64,000 nucleotides of DNA from Candidatus Hydrogenedens sp. (GCA_016125095.1 WGMK01000016.1:62001-126000), one strand, 5' to 3'. Counted from the stretch's first letter, positions 1 through 8,998 are shown. Made by a program: numbers and translations. The notes: a model not told the origin generated them from the letters alone.

Positions 1-1812
1 GACTATGCGGGCCACGCAGAAGTCATGACCGTGGGCAAAATCGCTCCCGACGGGCGCCGCGCCCTGACGTCCAACTGGGACGGCACGGCCCGCATCTGGG
101 ATTTGGACCGGCCCGGTCGGTTCGACGCCATTGCTGAACTGCGGTCGGATCTCGCGTCGGCGTGCTACGCCGATGCCGAGGGCGTGCTGGGTACGCTGCA
201 GCGCAACGGCATGCTGTCGGTGCTGGATGCATCGACGCATGCGGAGCGGCTGCGCGGCGTGGCGCGGGGACCGATCATCGGCGACGCGATAGCGACCGGC
301 GCGGCCGGCCAGCGGATGGCCGCTGTGCTGGATGCGTTCGCCCCGGTGGTGACCGAAACCGCGCCGGGCGCCGCCCCGATACTGCTGCGGGAGCCTTCCA
401 TCGTGCAGGACATCGCCATGGATGCCGCCGAGATGCGCGTGGCATGCGCGCGGTGGGACGGCCTCGTATCGGTACATGACGCAGAAACGGGCGCATTGCT
501 GACCGTATTCGAGGGACTTAACGATATTGCGAGCGCGGTGGCGTTCGGACACGCGGACCAATGGCTGGCGGCATGCGCCGTGTCCGGCGATATCGCCATC
601 TGGGATCTCGAAAGCGGCGAACCGATCCGGATGCTGCTTGGACCCGCCCAACCCATGGATTGCGGCATCACGCCCGACGGGCGATACCTGGTGGTATCCG
701 CACTGGATCATGCGCCTGTGCTCTGGGACCTGGAGCAACCAGACCGTATTCTCGAAATGCCTGGGCAGCTGCGGGGCACATCGAAATTGACCTTTGCGCC
801 CGACAGCGCCCGGATGATCACCGCCGGTTGGGACGGGGCGGCTTCCATCTGGCGTCTGCCCGAAGGCGAACTTCTATCGAACACGGTGCGCCAGACCGGA
901 CGCATGATGTGGGCTGCCTATGCGCCCAAGCTCGACGCCATTCTGACGGCGGGCGAAAATGCCGGGCCCTTTGCCCTGCGCAAGTGGGACCTCGCGCCGC
1001 AGTCCTCGACCATCACGGGGGCGGTTCCCTTTGAAGAGTCGCTGAGGCGGTATCGCGCGCGGCAGCGTGCCGACTTGTACGCGCACCCGGAGTGCGTGCC
1101 AGCCTGGGTCATCACCACGCCGGAACGATGGGAAAGCGCTGTGCGTGTGCTGCGGAGCGCGATCGCCCGCGGCGTGGACCGCGAGGGCGTGCTGCACGCC
1201 CTCGGCCCCGCCGAGCACTATGCCCTGTCGGGTATTGGCGTGCTGCCCGGAAGCGGCATCGCGCAGATCGGCGGGCTCGACGCGGGAGATACCGAAGGCG
1301 TGCGGCGCGTGCTGGACCAGGCCGCGCCGGATGCGCTGCCGCTGGTGCGTATCGTCGTGGGCGAGAAAACTTGCGAACTCCGGCCCTATCTGATCGAACC
1401 GCAGGCGCTCGAGGAATCGCGCTCCATGCCGCAGACCGAAATGGTGGCGGCGCTGGAAGCCTCGGAGTTGTTTCTTTCGTATCGGAACGAGGGCATCATG
1501 CAGCTCAACCGGGAATACTGGATGCGACTGACGGGCGAGGGCAACCCGCTGCAAGACTTTTGCGGCGGGGCATGGCTGAATTCCCCGCTCGACGCGAGCG
1601 ACCGCGCCGGCATGCGCGCCATGGGCCTCGGCCCCGGCGACGAAATCGTTCAGGTGGATGGAAACTGCATCGATGGCCTGGACGGCCTGCGCCGCGCCGT
1701 GCAGAACCTGAAGGCGCGCATTACCGAGAGCGACAAGGAATCGACCTTTACCCTGAAGTTGAACCGCGGCGAGTTTTCGAGCATCACGATTACGTACACC
1801 ATCACACCCTGA
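1..1812 (+). CDS. WD40-repeat protein with C-terminal PDZ-like domain (5' end outside window)
   Basis: The reading frame is open from base 1, and the residues before the first ATG at 25 (GHAEV) are the start of a WD40 blade, so the gene begins upstream of the window. Several WD40 blades are visible in the first 300 residues, with signatures such as DGTARIWDL, SGDIAIWDLESG and DGAASIWRLPEG. The central part is unfamiliar. The last ~90 residues look like a PDZ domain, including GLGPGDEIVQVDG, the usual carboxylate-loop/beta region. WD40 propellers and PDZ domains are protein-interaction modules, so a scaffold or sensor role is likely, but no enzymatic domain is visible in the part present. The gene ends 49 bp before the first of three same-strand paralogues and may be co-transcribed with them. 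Domain calls are fairly sure; function is unknown. Confidence 0.8.
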   Translation, partial: DYAGHAEVMTVGKIAPDGRRALTSNWDGTARIWDLDRPGRFDAIAELRSDLASACYADAEGVLGTLQRNGMLSVLDASTHAERLRGVARGPIIGDAIATGAAGQRMAAVLDAFAPVVTETAPGAAPILLREPSIVQDIAMDAAEMRVACARWDGLVSVHDAETGALLTVFEGLNDIASAVAFGHADQWLAACAVSGDIAIWDLESGEPIRMLLGPAQPMDCGITPDGRYLVVSALDHAPVLWDLEQPDRILEMPGQLRGTSKLTFAPDSARMITAGWDGAASIWRLPEGELLSNTVRQTGRMMWAAYAPKLDAILTAGENAGPFALRKWDLAPQSSTITGAVPFEESLRRYRARQRADLYAHPECVPAWVITTPERWESAVRVLRSAIARGVDREGVLHALGPAEHYALSGIGVLPGSGIAQIGGLDAGDTEGVRRVLDQAAPDALPLVRIVVGEKTCELRPYLIEPQALEESRSMPQTEMVAALEASELFLSYRNEGIMQLNREYWMRLTGEGNPLQDFCGGAWLNSPLDASDRAGMRAMGLGPGDEIVQVDGNCIDGLDGLRRAVQNLKARITESDKESTFTLKLNRGEFSSITITYTITP

Positions 1813-1861
1813 GGCATGCGCTGCAGGGCTTGGCATGACCACCCAAGCGAAGGAGAGCGGT

Positions 1862-2647
1862 ATGTGCGCGTTTAGTATTCGAGACACCGTCAAGGCCCAC
1901 AGGGGACAGTCTGACCAGGCGCTGGATAGTAGGGCCAACCCCACCACACACGGCCGGCCGGGCCTTTCCAAAATGTACCATCAAACCGACCTAATGGTGC
2001 ACATGCTGATGGGCTGGAAATACAAGAAGGTCTACGGCCCGCTGAAGCCCACCATCGTTCAGATGCTGGGCCGTCTCAACAGCGATTTCCCTCAACACCT
2101 GCCTCAATCCGTAAAAGCCCTTCGGAACCGGGCCATCGGAATTCTGACGGAAATCCACCGACTGCTTACGACGTCCGGCGAAAATGTGAAACTGAGCGAA
2201 TACTTCACCGCGGTACAAACTGGCAATGGAGTCCGCGGGCAGATACTTGACCAATGGTATTTGCTCGATAACGCCTTCAAAGATTTCGCATGCTTGCCCT
2301 GGGTGCAGATTCAACGCGGCGGAGCGGCGAGCTTGGTAGACGAGGCGGTGATGAAGAAACACATCGCGGACATCGGCGAATACGATTTGTCAGATTTTTA
2401 CCTCAAGGCGAAGGAATATTACCCGGACTTGGCCGCTGCCATTCAATACGGCCGTGACAACAACATACTTTCCCGGCCCCGGAGCCGCAACAAGATCGTC
2501 ATCGCAGGCGGGGTGAATACCAAGGGCGGTGGGGGCGGTGGCGGGGGCTCGAACAACCTTGTCTGCAGCGGGGGCAAGTGCGTCTACCAAGACGGCGCCT
2601 TCTGCACCGAAGACCCCGGCACGCAAAAGTGCTCCGCCGCGAGCTGA
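1862..2647 (+). CDS. Unknown protein, Gly-hinge/four-Cys tail family, paralogue 1
   Basis: This is a 261-residue protein of a family I do not recognise, the first of three tandem paralogues. An in-frame ATG lies at 1835, but ATG 1862 is chosen: AAGGAG sits just upstream, and the protein then starts like its paralogues (CAFSIRDTVKAH). The body is about 215 residues, probably mostly helical, with the family motifs VYGPLKPT and DFACLPWVQIQ. A run of eight glycines (DNA about 2525-2550) follows, then a compact tail with four cysteines (VCSGG, KCV, FC, KCSAAS). No signal peptide or membrane segment is evident. The tail pattern could be a metal or disulfide knuckle, or a peptide released or modified after the glycine hinge. 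It follows the WD40/PDZ gene by 49 bp on the same strand. Confidence 0.8.
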   Translation: MCAFSIRDTVKAHRGQSDQALDSRANPTTHGRPGLSKMYHQTDLMVHMLMGWKYKKVYGPLKPTIVQMLGRLNSDFPQHLPQSVKALRNRAIGILTEIHRLLTTSGENVKLSEYFTAVQTGNGVRGQILDQWYLLDNAFKDFACLPWVQIQRGGAASLVDEAVMKKHIADIGEYDLSDFYLKAKEYYPDLAAAIQYGRDNNILSRPRSRNKIVIAGGVNTKGGGGGGGGSNNLVCSGGKCVYQDGAFCTEDPGTQKCSAAS

Positions 2648-2758
2648 ACGGGGGACAAACACCTTTCTGGCGTATATCGTATTTCTAATTCGCGACCGCG
2701 TACGAGGACTGACCGCTCGCACCAATCGCAACGAGACCAATCAAAGAAGGAGAACGCT

Positions 2759-3598
2759 ATGCCATTCGAAATCAAGGAAAGAGTGCCGCTGCACCGGTAC
2801 GCCAAGTACCCCGATCTGGACAATCCGGCTAAGACTCCGGGCGGGTATCAAGGGCTGGCAAAAGTCTACTACCAGACCAACCTGATGGTGTACATGTGCG
2901 GTGATTTGCCGTACGCTGAGCTGTATGGTCCGATGGGGCCGACGGTCAGTACGATGATTGATCGGCTCACGACGCTTCCCGCCTCGCATCCCGCGCGCGA
3001 CGCGTTTACCGAACTCGATAAAGATGTTGCGGACTCGCTGAACAAGACGTTGGGACTGCTGAAAGACATCAAGGACGTCCTGGATAACAATCCCACGCTT
3101 GCGTTGTCATTGCGTGATTTCTTCGAAGGAATACACTGGGCGGATCCGCCGCCGATAAATCCCACTCCGATGTGGTCGATTGCGGATCTCTGGATCAAAC
3201 TCGACGACCTCGGCAATGATTTCTTCTGTCTGCCGTGGGCGCGGATTCAGCGGGCCGAAGATCCTACACTGGTGATTCCCCGAGAGAAGTTCGCCATGCA
3301 TTTGGAACTGATCGGAGAGTTCAAAATGGAAGACTTCTATTCGCTGCCGCGGAGTGATTCCCGCTATTTTAAGCTAAAATCCGCCATTCTGCACGGACGG
3401 CTGATTCGTGCGCTGTCCCGCACCCGAACCGGACACCTGACTTCGCTGGCCGGCTGCCACGATTGGACCCTGGGCAGCGGCGGCGGGGGCGGCGGCGGCT
3501 CGAACAACATGGTGTGTTCGGGCGGCACCTGTGTGACGCTGCAGAACAGCTTCTGCAGTGTGCTGCCGCAGGGCGGATGCTCGGCTGCGAGCGGCTGA
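2759..3598 (+). CDS. Unknown protein, Gly-hinge/four-Cys tail family, paralogue 2
   Basis: This 279-residue protein is the second tandem paralogue. The start ATG is preceded by AGAAGGAG. It shares with its neighbours an opening (PFEIKERVPLH), GGYQGLAKVYYQT, LYGPMGPT, DFFCLPWARIQ and IGEFKMEDFY. The C-terminus is a long glycine run (DNA about 3475-3500), then SNNMVCSGG, TC, SFC and GCSAASG. The order and spacing of the four tail cysteines match paralogue 1, while the middle of the protein is much more diverged. The N-terminal ~210 residues lack any recognisable catalytic motif, signal peptide or transmembrane helix. It lies 111 bp after paralogue 1. The family is unrecognised and the function unknown. 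Confidence 0.8.
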   Translation: MPFEIKERVPLHRYAKYPDLDNPAKTPGGYQGLAKVYYQTNLMVYMCGDLPYAELYGPMGPTVSTMIDRLTTLPASHPARDAFTELDKDVADSLNKTLGLLKDIKDVLDNNPTLALSLRDFFEGIHWADPPPINPTPMWSIADLWIKLDDLGNDFFCLPWARIQRAEDPTLVIPREKFAMHLELIGEFKMEDFYSLPRSDSRYFKLKSAILHGRLIRALSRTRTGHLTSLAGCHDWTLGSGGGGGGGSNNMVCSGGTCVTLQNSFCSVLPQGGCSAASG

Positions 3599-3696
3599 GG
3601 GGCGGCTTGCCCGGCAGATATTTTCATACCAGCTGGTCCGGCGTGGAATGGGTCCGCGCCGGATATGCTGTCTAAACTTCAGGGAGAGGGAAACTT

Positions 3697-4611
3697 ATGG
3701 CATTCCGGATTCGGGAACGCGTGGCGGCGCACCAAGGCAAGACGGACACGGAACTCGATACCGAGTTGGATCCGGCGGGCACCGGGGGCTACATGGGGCT
3801 GTCGGTCGTGTATCGCAGCATCGATTTCATGGTCCATCTCGTCGGCGACTACAAGTACTTCCGGCTGTACGGGCCTTTGCGTCCTACGCTCGATCATTTG
3901 ACGACGAAGCTCGCGAATCTGCCTGCGGGCGACGATACGCATGCGTACATCCGAGCGAAGGCACCGGACGTGATCCGGATTCTCGATGACATGAAAACCA
4001 TCACCGGCAGGGTGGACCAGGCCATCGCAGACGGCACGGTGCCCGCCCATCTGAAACGCCATATCCGCACGGGGGCCACGAGACTCGAGTTGCGCGTCTT
4101 TTATGAACACCGATTCTACGACGCTGCCGGGCAACCGGATTGGGAGATCGGAGCGTTGGTGGAGAAGTGGCGCGACATCGAGGCGCTCCTCGGGGATTTT
4201 ATCTGCATGCCCTGGGTGTCCATCCAGGCGAACACCTCGGCGAAAACCGTTCCGCCCATCGTGATGGACTACCACATCAACGACATCGGCCAGAATACGA
4301 TTCTGGACTTTTACAACGAATCCCATGCAAACACGAAGCTGGTCCAGGCGATCGAGTTCGGACGGTATTGCGGCCTGATTTATCGGCCGTATTCACGGCT
4401 GCAGCATCCCATCGATCACCAGAATATCGGCAATATCGTGGTGATTACGCCGCCTCGCCATCAGCAGCAGGCTATGACGCCCGGCGGCGGCGGCGGCACG
4501 AACAACCGCATCTGCCTCGAGAGCGGCGGCGTGATCTGCGGGTACACGGCCAATAAGTTCTGCAGCGTGAATGAAGAAGGCACGGGCTGCTCGGCGGCGA
4601 GCGATCACTGA
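3697..4611 (+). CDS. Unknown protein, Gly-hinge/four-Cys tail family, paralogue 3
   Basis: This 304-residue protein is the third tandem paralogue and the longest. GGGAGAGGG lies upstream of the ATG. Family landmarks are AFRIRERVAAHQGKTD at the start, GGYMGLSVVYRS, LYGPLRPT, DFICMPWVSIQ and DIGQNTILDFY. The glycine run is shorter (five, DNA about 4484-4498) and is followed by TNNRIC, VICG, KFC and GCSAASDH. The cysteine tail therefore survives even though the rest has drifted and gained an extra segment near residues 110-150. Retention of hinge plus tail in all three copies implies the tail is the functional business end. The gene is followed at once by a strong terminator hairpin, which closes the group. 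Confidence 0.8.
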   Translation: MAFRIRERVAAHQGKTDTELDTELDPAGTGGYMGLSVVYRSIDFMVHLVGDYKYFRLYGPLRPTLDHLTTKLANLPAGDDTHAYIRAKAPDVIRILDDMKTITGRVDQAIADGTVPAHLKRHIRTGATRLELRVFYEHRFYDAAGQPDWEIGALVEKWRDIEALLGDFICMPWVSIQANTSAKTVPPIVMDYHINDIGQNTILDFYNESHANTKLVQAIEFGRYCGLIYRPYSRLQHPIDHQNIGNIVVITPPRHQQQAMTPGGGGGTNNRICLESGGVICGYTANKFCSVNEEGTGCSAASDH

Positions 4612-4633
4612 GCCAGCGTCAACGATTCATTTC

Positions 4634-4672
4634 CGCCGCGCGGGGCTTCGGTCCCGCGCGGCGTTGTTCTTA
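4634..4672 (+). terminator. Rho-independent terminator after the three-paralogue group
   Basis: An 11-bp perfect stem (CGCCGCGCGGG at 4634-4644 with its complement at 4653-4663) closes on a C(TTCG)G tetraloop and is followed by TTGTTCTT. It lies between the convergent paralogue 3 and the flavoprotein gene. It probably ends transcription from the plus side; its T-tract overlaps the stop codon of the minus gene. Confidence 0.8.
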
Positions 4673-5857
4673 TAGGGCGCGTCCTGCCGCGGCGCCCGAT
4701 GCCCACGCCCATTGAAAGTTGTAGCCGCCAAGCCAGCCGGTGACATCGACGCATTCGCCGATGAAGAAGAGGCCGGGCACGTCGCGTGCTTCCATGGTCT
4801 TGGGCGACAGCGCGCGGGTGTCGATGCCGCCGCGGGTGACTTCGGCCTTTGGGTAGCCCTCGGTGGCCTGGATGGGGATGCGCCACGCCTGCAGCTTGCG
4901 GGCCATGGCGCGGAGTTCAGCGTCGGGCGTTTCGCCCAAGGGGCGCGTCCAGTGATTGCGCAGGCAGAGGCGCTCGGCAAGGCGCGCGGAAAGCGAGGCG
5001 TTCAGGAAGGCGCGCGGGGTGGTGCGGGGCGCATCGCGCTTGGTGGCGAAGAGCAGCTCCTCGGCATTCCCCCCGGGATAGAGGTCGATCGTAATGGCCT
5101 CGCCCTCGTGCCAATAGGACGATATTTGGAGGATCGCGGGACCGCTGAGGCCGCGGTGGGTGATGAGCGCGTTCTCCTCGAAGGCGGTCTTGCCGACCGA
5201 CACCACGGCCGGGAACGAAATGCCGGTGAGGTCGGCGAGTTGCGCGTGCTCGAGGGGGGTGAGCGTGAGGGGCACGAGTGCCGGGGCGCAGGGCACGACG
5301 TTCACGCCGAACTGCTCGGCAATCTCGTAAGCAATGCCGGTGGCGCCGAGCTTGGGAATGGATAATCCGCCCGTGGCGACCACGAGCGCGGGCGCGCGGA
5401 ATGTGCCCTCGGAGGTTTCGACCAGATAGGCGTCTCCCTTGCGCACCTCGAGCACCGTGCAACCCGTGCGGATATCTACCTTCGCACGGGCGCATTCCTC
5501 CAGCAGCATCGCGATGATCTGGCGTGAGGAATCGTCGCAGAACAATTGGCCGAGTTTCTTTTCGTGGTAGGCGATGCCGTGCTGCTCGACCAGCGCGATG
5601 AAGTCCGCCGGGGTATAGCGCGCGAAGGCGGAATGGCAGAAGCGCGGATTCTCCGAGAGGTAGCGCGCGGGCTCGGCGTTGAGGTTGGTGAAATTGCAGC
5701 GGCCTCCGCCGGAGATGCGGATCTTCTCCCCCACGCTTTCGTTGTGCTCAAGCAAAACAACGCGCCGGCCGCGCTTGCCCGCCTCGATGGCGCACATCAG
5801 GCCGGCGGCGCCGGCGCCGAGCACGATCACATCGGCAGCGGTGGCGTAGGGATTCAT
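4670..5857 (-). CDS. FAD-dependent oxidoreductase, HI0933/YhiN (BaiN-like) family
   Basis: This is a 395-residue flavoprotein. The N-terminal dinucleotide-binding motif is VIVLGAGAAGLMCAIEAG, followed by the family hallmark GEKIRISGGGRCNFTN. The C-terminal FAD-contact segment includes GLFFIGECVDVTGWLGGYN, close to the usual pattern for this family. Length is normal (390-420). Members are annotated as aminoacetone oxidase-like or BaiN-like flavoproteins, but the physiological substrate is generally unknown, so a precise reaction is not claimed. It is on the same strand as the lipid-modification operon, 74 bp after the methyltransferase gene. It could be the last gene of that operon, though the spacing leaves this open. 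Confidence 0.85.
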   Translation of the reverse strand: MNPYATAADVIVLGAGAAGLMCAIEAGKRGRRVVLLEHNESVGEKIRISGGGRCNFTNLNAEPARYLSENPRFCHSAFARYTPADFIALVEQHGIAYHEKKLGQLFCDDSSRQIIAMLLEECARAKVDIRTGCTVLEVRKGDAYLVETSEGTFRAPALVVATGGLSIPKLGATGIAYEIAEQFGVNVVPCAPALVPLTLTPLEHAQLADLTGISFPAVVSVGKTAFEENALITHRGLSGPAILQISSYWHEGEAITIDLYPGGNAEELLFATKRDAPRTTPRAFLNASLSARLAERLCLRNHWTRPLGETPDAELRAMARKLQAWRIPIQATEGYPKAEVTRGGIDTRALSPKTMEARDVPGLFFIGECVDVTGWLGGYNFQWAWASGAAAGRAL

Positions 5858-5931
5858 CGGTCGGATTCGCGCTCCACGTTGGTGAGACGCGGAGTGTCGC
5901 GGAATCCGCGGACGTCATGCAAGCCGGGGCC

Positions 5932-6957
5932 TCAGGCGGAGGGATTCTCGAACAAGTAGTGCGCAACGAACCACTCGGTGCCGCCCTTGTATTCGAACAG
6001 CTCCGCGCAGGCGAGATAGAACAAGCGCCATCGGTGGAACCAGCGCGACGCATCGCCGGAGCCGTAGGTCTCTGCGAGGATTGGCATGAGCGTGTCGCGC
6101 TTGGCGTCATGCGTGGCGAGCCAGTGGCGCAGCGTCTTGCCGTAGTGCATGCCGTTCACTTCCCAGCGTCCGCCCAGTTCCAACACCCCGAGTTCGGGCA
6201 GGCGATCAAACGATGGCATTATGCCGCCCGTGAAGAAATAGCGCGCCATCCAGTTCGCCTCATCCTCGGCCACATAGGGGTAGCAGAAGCGCCGGTGGCA
6301 GAAGATGTGCACGAAGAGCTTTCCGCCGGGCGCGAGCCAGGATTCAATCCGGTTGAACAGTTCGCGGTGGTTGCGCACATGCTCGAACATCTCGACCGAG
6401 ACCACCCGGTCGAACTGCTCCTCCGGCCGGAACCGGTTGATGTCGCAGGTGTGCACGGTGACGTTGTTCAGTCCCATCAGTTCGCACCGCGACTCGATGA
6501 ATTCGCGCTGCGAATGAGAATTGGAAACGGCCGTAATCTGTGCGTTTGGGTACTGCTCCGCCATCCAAAGGGTGAGCGAGCCCCAGCCGCAGCCGAGTTC
6601 GAGGATGCGCTGCCCGTCCTCCAGCTCGGCGCGCTGCGCGGTCAGCCGGAGCATCGCGTACTCGGCGGTGGCCAGATCTTCGTCGCCGCGTTCATAAAGG
6701 CAACTGCTGTATTTCAGACGAGGCCCGAGCACGTGCTGGAAAAACGGCGCGGGAAGCTCGTAGTGCTGGTCGTTCGCGGCGGCGGTTTCCACCGCAATCG
6801 GGCTGCTGTCCAGCGATTCGATGAAGCGCTGCTGGGCGCCGTTTTTCAGTTCTTCCTCCCCTATCGCCATCCGTTCGCGCAGTTGCAGCTGAATGCCGAG
6901 GGATATCATCGAATCGGGGAGCAGTCCCCGCTCCGCCATTGCAATTCCCAAAGCCAT
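5932..6957 (-). CDS. SAM-dependent methyltransferase, cyclopropane-fatty-acid-synthase-like
   Basis: This 341-residue methyltransferase is related to Cfa. It carries the family signature HYELPAPFFQHVLGPRLKYS, SAM-binding motif I ILELGCGWGSLTLWMAE, and the later VVSVEMFEHVRNH. It starts at ATG 6957 with GGGGAG upstream and lies 23 bp after cfa, so it is co-transcribed. In proteobacterial clusters that pair an FAD amine oxidase-like protein, DUF1365 and Cfa, a second methyltransferase of this type is common. Such clusters modify unsaturated phospholipid acyl chains, for example by cyclopropane or methyl addition. The methyl donor is certain from the fold; the exact acyl product is inferred from context only. 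Confidence 0.8.
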   Translation of the reverse strand: MALGIAMAERGLLPDSMISLGIQLQLRERMAIGEEELKNGAQQRFIESLDSSPIAVETAAANDQHYELPAPFFQHVLGPRLKYSSCLYERGDEDLATAEYAMLRLTAQRAELEDGQRILELGCGWGSLTLWMAEQYPNAQITAVSNSHSQREFIESRCELMGLNNVTVHTCDINRFRPEEQFDRVVSVEMFEHVRNHRELFNRIESWLAPGGKLFVHIFCHRRFCYPYVAEDEANWMARYFFTGGIMPSFDRLPELGVLELGGRWEVNGMHYGKTLRHWLATHDAKRDTLMPILAETYGSGDASRWFHRWRLFYLACAELFEYKGGTEWFVAHYLFENPSA

Positions 6958-6980
6958 TTATCGACTCCCCTTTTCGTTGG

Positions 6981-8228
6981 TTATAGCGCGGGACGATATC
7001 CCGGCTTGGCGAAGAGCAGGTGCGACACGCCGATATTGCCCACGGTAAAGCCCGCTTCGCAGCTGGCCAGATACAACTCCCAGATACGCAGGAAGGCGTC
7101 GCCATAGCCCAGGCCACGGATCTTGTCGAGATTCTGCTTCATCCGTTCGCGCCACAGCCGGGTGGTGCGGGCGTAGTGCGCGCCGAAGTCTTCCGAGGAA
7201 AGCAGCCGCATGTCGGTGGCGCGGCCGGCCGATGCCAGCATGCTGCCGTGAGACGTCAGGCAGCCGCCCGGGAAGATGTACTCGCGAATGAAATCGTTGC
7301 TGCGCACATAGTCGAGATACCCTTGGTCGCCCGTGGTGATAGCCTGCAGGGCGAAGAGGCCGTCGCGCTTGAGCAGGCGCGAGCACTGGCCGAAGAAGGT
7401 GTCGAAATATTCGTAGCCCACGGCCTCGATCATCTCGATGGAAACGATCTTGTCGTAGCGGCCGCGGAGGTCGCGGTAGTCCTCGAGCAGCAGGGTCACG
7501 CGATCGGAGAGTCCGGCCGCCGCGATGCGCTCGGTCGCCTTCGCGTGCTGCTCCTTCGAGATGGTGGTCGTCGTCACGCGGCATCCGTAGCGGCTGGCGG
7601 CGTGCAGCGCGAAACCGCCCCAGCCCGTGCCGATTTCCAGCAGGTGATCCTCGGGGCGGAGCTGGAGTTTGCGGCAGAGGCGGTCGTTCTTCTCGGTCGA
7701 GGCCTCGACGAGACTGGCCTCTTCGTTCGGGAAATACGCCGAGGAGTACATCATGGTCTCGTCGAGAAAGAGCGAGAAGAAATCATTGCCGAGGTCGTAG
7801 TGCGCAGCGATATTGCGCCGGCTGCCCGAGCGCGTGTTGGCGCGCAGGGCATGGCGCAGTCGACGCAGCGGCGCCAGTATGCGCCCGCCAACGGCATCGA
7901 ATCCGGCCTGAAGGCTTTGGTTGCGCGTGATGATTTCGAGCAGCGCCGGCAAGTCGTCGCAGCTCCAGACGCCCTCCGCATAGGCATCGACGGCGGCGAA
8001 GAGCCCGCCGGTCAGGGTGCGGCGGTAGAACGCCGGGTCGTGTATCCAGACGTGCGCGCTGGGCTGGCTGCCCTTCGACCCCAGATGGGTGACGCCGTCG
8101 GCCTCGTGCAAGACGATTTCGCCCTGAGAGATAGCGCCGGCCGCCCGCAGAAAGATACTGCGCGCCAGTCGGTCGGCCTGGGCGGATATCGCCGCGAACG
8201 GCAGGGTGGATACGCGGGTGTCGCTCAT
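6981..8228 (-). CDS. cfa: Cyclopropane-fatty-acyl-phospholipid synthase
   Basis: This 415-residue enzyme would transfer the SAM methylene across a cis double bond of membrane phospholipid acyl chains. Diagnostic segments are HYDLGNDFFSLFLDETMMYS, SAM motif LEIGTGWGGFALHAAS, and VSIEMIEAVGYEYFDTFF. The length matches the family. Its ATG overlaps the stop of the DUF1365 gene by 3 bases (ATGA arrangement), so translation is probably coupled. It is the third gene of a four-gene minus-strand operon whose products together look like a membrane-lipid stress or light-response module. Confidence 0.88.
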   Translation of the reverse strand: MSDTRVSTLPFAAISAQADRLARSIFLRAAGAISQGEIVLHEADGVTHLGSKGSQPSAHVWIHDPAFYRRTLTGGLFAAVDAYAEGVWSCDDLPALLEIITRNQSLQAGFDAVGGRILAPLRRLRHALRANTRSGSRRNIAAHYDLGNDFFSLFLDETMMYSSAYFPNEEASLVEASTEKNDRLCRKLQLRPEDHLLEIGTGWGGFALHAASRYGCRVTTTTISKEQHAKATERIAAAGLSDRVTLLLEDYRDLRGRYDKIVSIEMIEAVGYEYFDTFFGQCSRLLKRDGLFALQAITTGDQGYLDYVRSNDFIREYIFPGGCLTSHGSMLASAGRATDMRLLSSEDFGAHYARTTRLWRERMKQNLDKIRGLGYGDAFLRIWELYLASCEAGFTVGNIGVSHLLFAKPGYRPAL

Positions 8229-8998
8229 GATTGCGGGTTCTCCTTCGTGGCATGCAGCCTACTGGGGTGCGGATAGTAGGTCGCGCCCTTCCACCACAGG
8301 CGGAGGGCTTCCCAATAAATGCCTGCGGCCACCTTGGCCGTCATGCAGGGAAAGGCCGCCAGGGCGGCAGCGAGCGAAGCGGTGCCGATGGCCCGGCGGC
8401 GCAGCGACAGGGTGGCGTCGAAGGCCTTGTATCCGTCGCGCCAGTTCTCGAGATGGAAGACGAGCGAGTCGCCGGGATCGGAAACGACGCAGCGGTACTC
8501 GTAGTTCATGGGCAGGAACGGCGACACGTGGAAGCGCTTGTCGAAGCGGTATGCTGTGCCCGCCCCGCGGCGCTCGCCTGCGTGCAGCACGTAGGCATGC
8601 CGTTCGCGCCAGGGCGTGTTGGTCACTTCGAGCACGAGCGACTCGATCGTCTCGCCTGTCGCGTCGAATACGAAGTAGACGTTGACCGGGTTCATGACCA
8701 TGCCGAAGTAGCGCAGGTGCGTGAGCAACCGTATGGGACCCTCGGGCCGCGCGCCCGTGCGCTGCTCCACCAAGTCGCGTACGGCGGTATCCAGCGGTAC
8801 CTGCGGATCGCCGAGGTAATCCGCGCGCCGGAACCAGGCCGGCGCTGCACGGCGTGACGACCACAGCCAGCGGCCCCGGAACACGGTGTCTACCTCGGCC
8901 AGGTCGAGATAGGTCATGAACAGGCTATAGCGGAAGTTGTGCGGCTTATCCGTGTAGCGCCGGTGCCGCACTTGCCCGCGATACAGGCAGCTCTGCAT
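8225..8998 (-). CDS. DUF1365 family protein
   Basis: This 257-residue protein begins SCLYRGQVRHRRY after its first Met, the characteristic DUF1365 opening. An upstream in-frame start at 9217 exists, but the extra 73 residues are low-complexity shadow sequence of the preceding gene. ATG 8998 has GGAAAGGGA and GGAG upstream and gives the usual family length. Other family traits are MNPVNVYFVFD and KRFHVSPFLPMNYEY. The biochemical role of DUF1365 is not established, although it is nearly always next to an FAD amine oxidase-like protein and Cfa in lipid-modification clusters. Its 5' end overlaps the upstream gene by 53 bp in another frame, and its stop overlaps the cfa start. Confidence 0.85.
   Translation of the reverse strand: MQSCLYRGQVRHRRYTDKPHNFRYSLFMTYLDLAEVDTVFRGRWLWSSRRAAPAWFRRADYLGDPQVPLDTAVRDLVEQRTGARPEGPIRLLTHLRYFGMVMNPVNVYFVFDATGETIESLVLEVTNTPWRERHAYVLHAGERRGAGTAYRFDKRFHVSPFLPMNYEYRCVVSDPGDSLVFHLENWRDGYKAFDATLSLRRRAIGTASLAAALAAFPCMTAKVAAGIYWEALRLWWKGATYYPHPSRLHATKENPQS

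Noticed and set aside
2524..4500. Poly-glycine tracts as assembly or sequencing artefacts
   Set aside because: All three paralogues keep the frame through the tract and share the downstream cysteine tail, which errors would not preserve.
8946..8998. 53-bp overlap between the amine oxidase-like and DUF1365 genes, possibly a frameshift
   Set aside because: Both proteins reach normal ends and starts; the overlap is out of frame and compatible with translational coupling.
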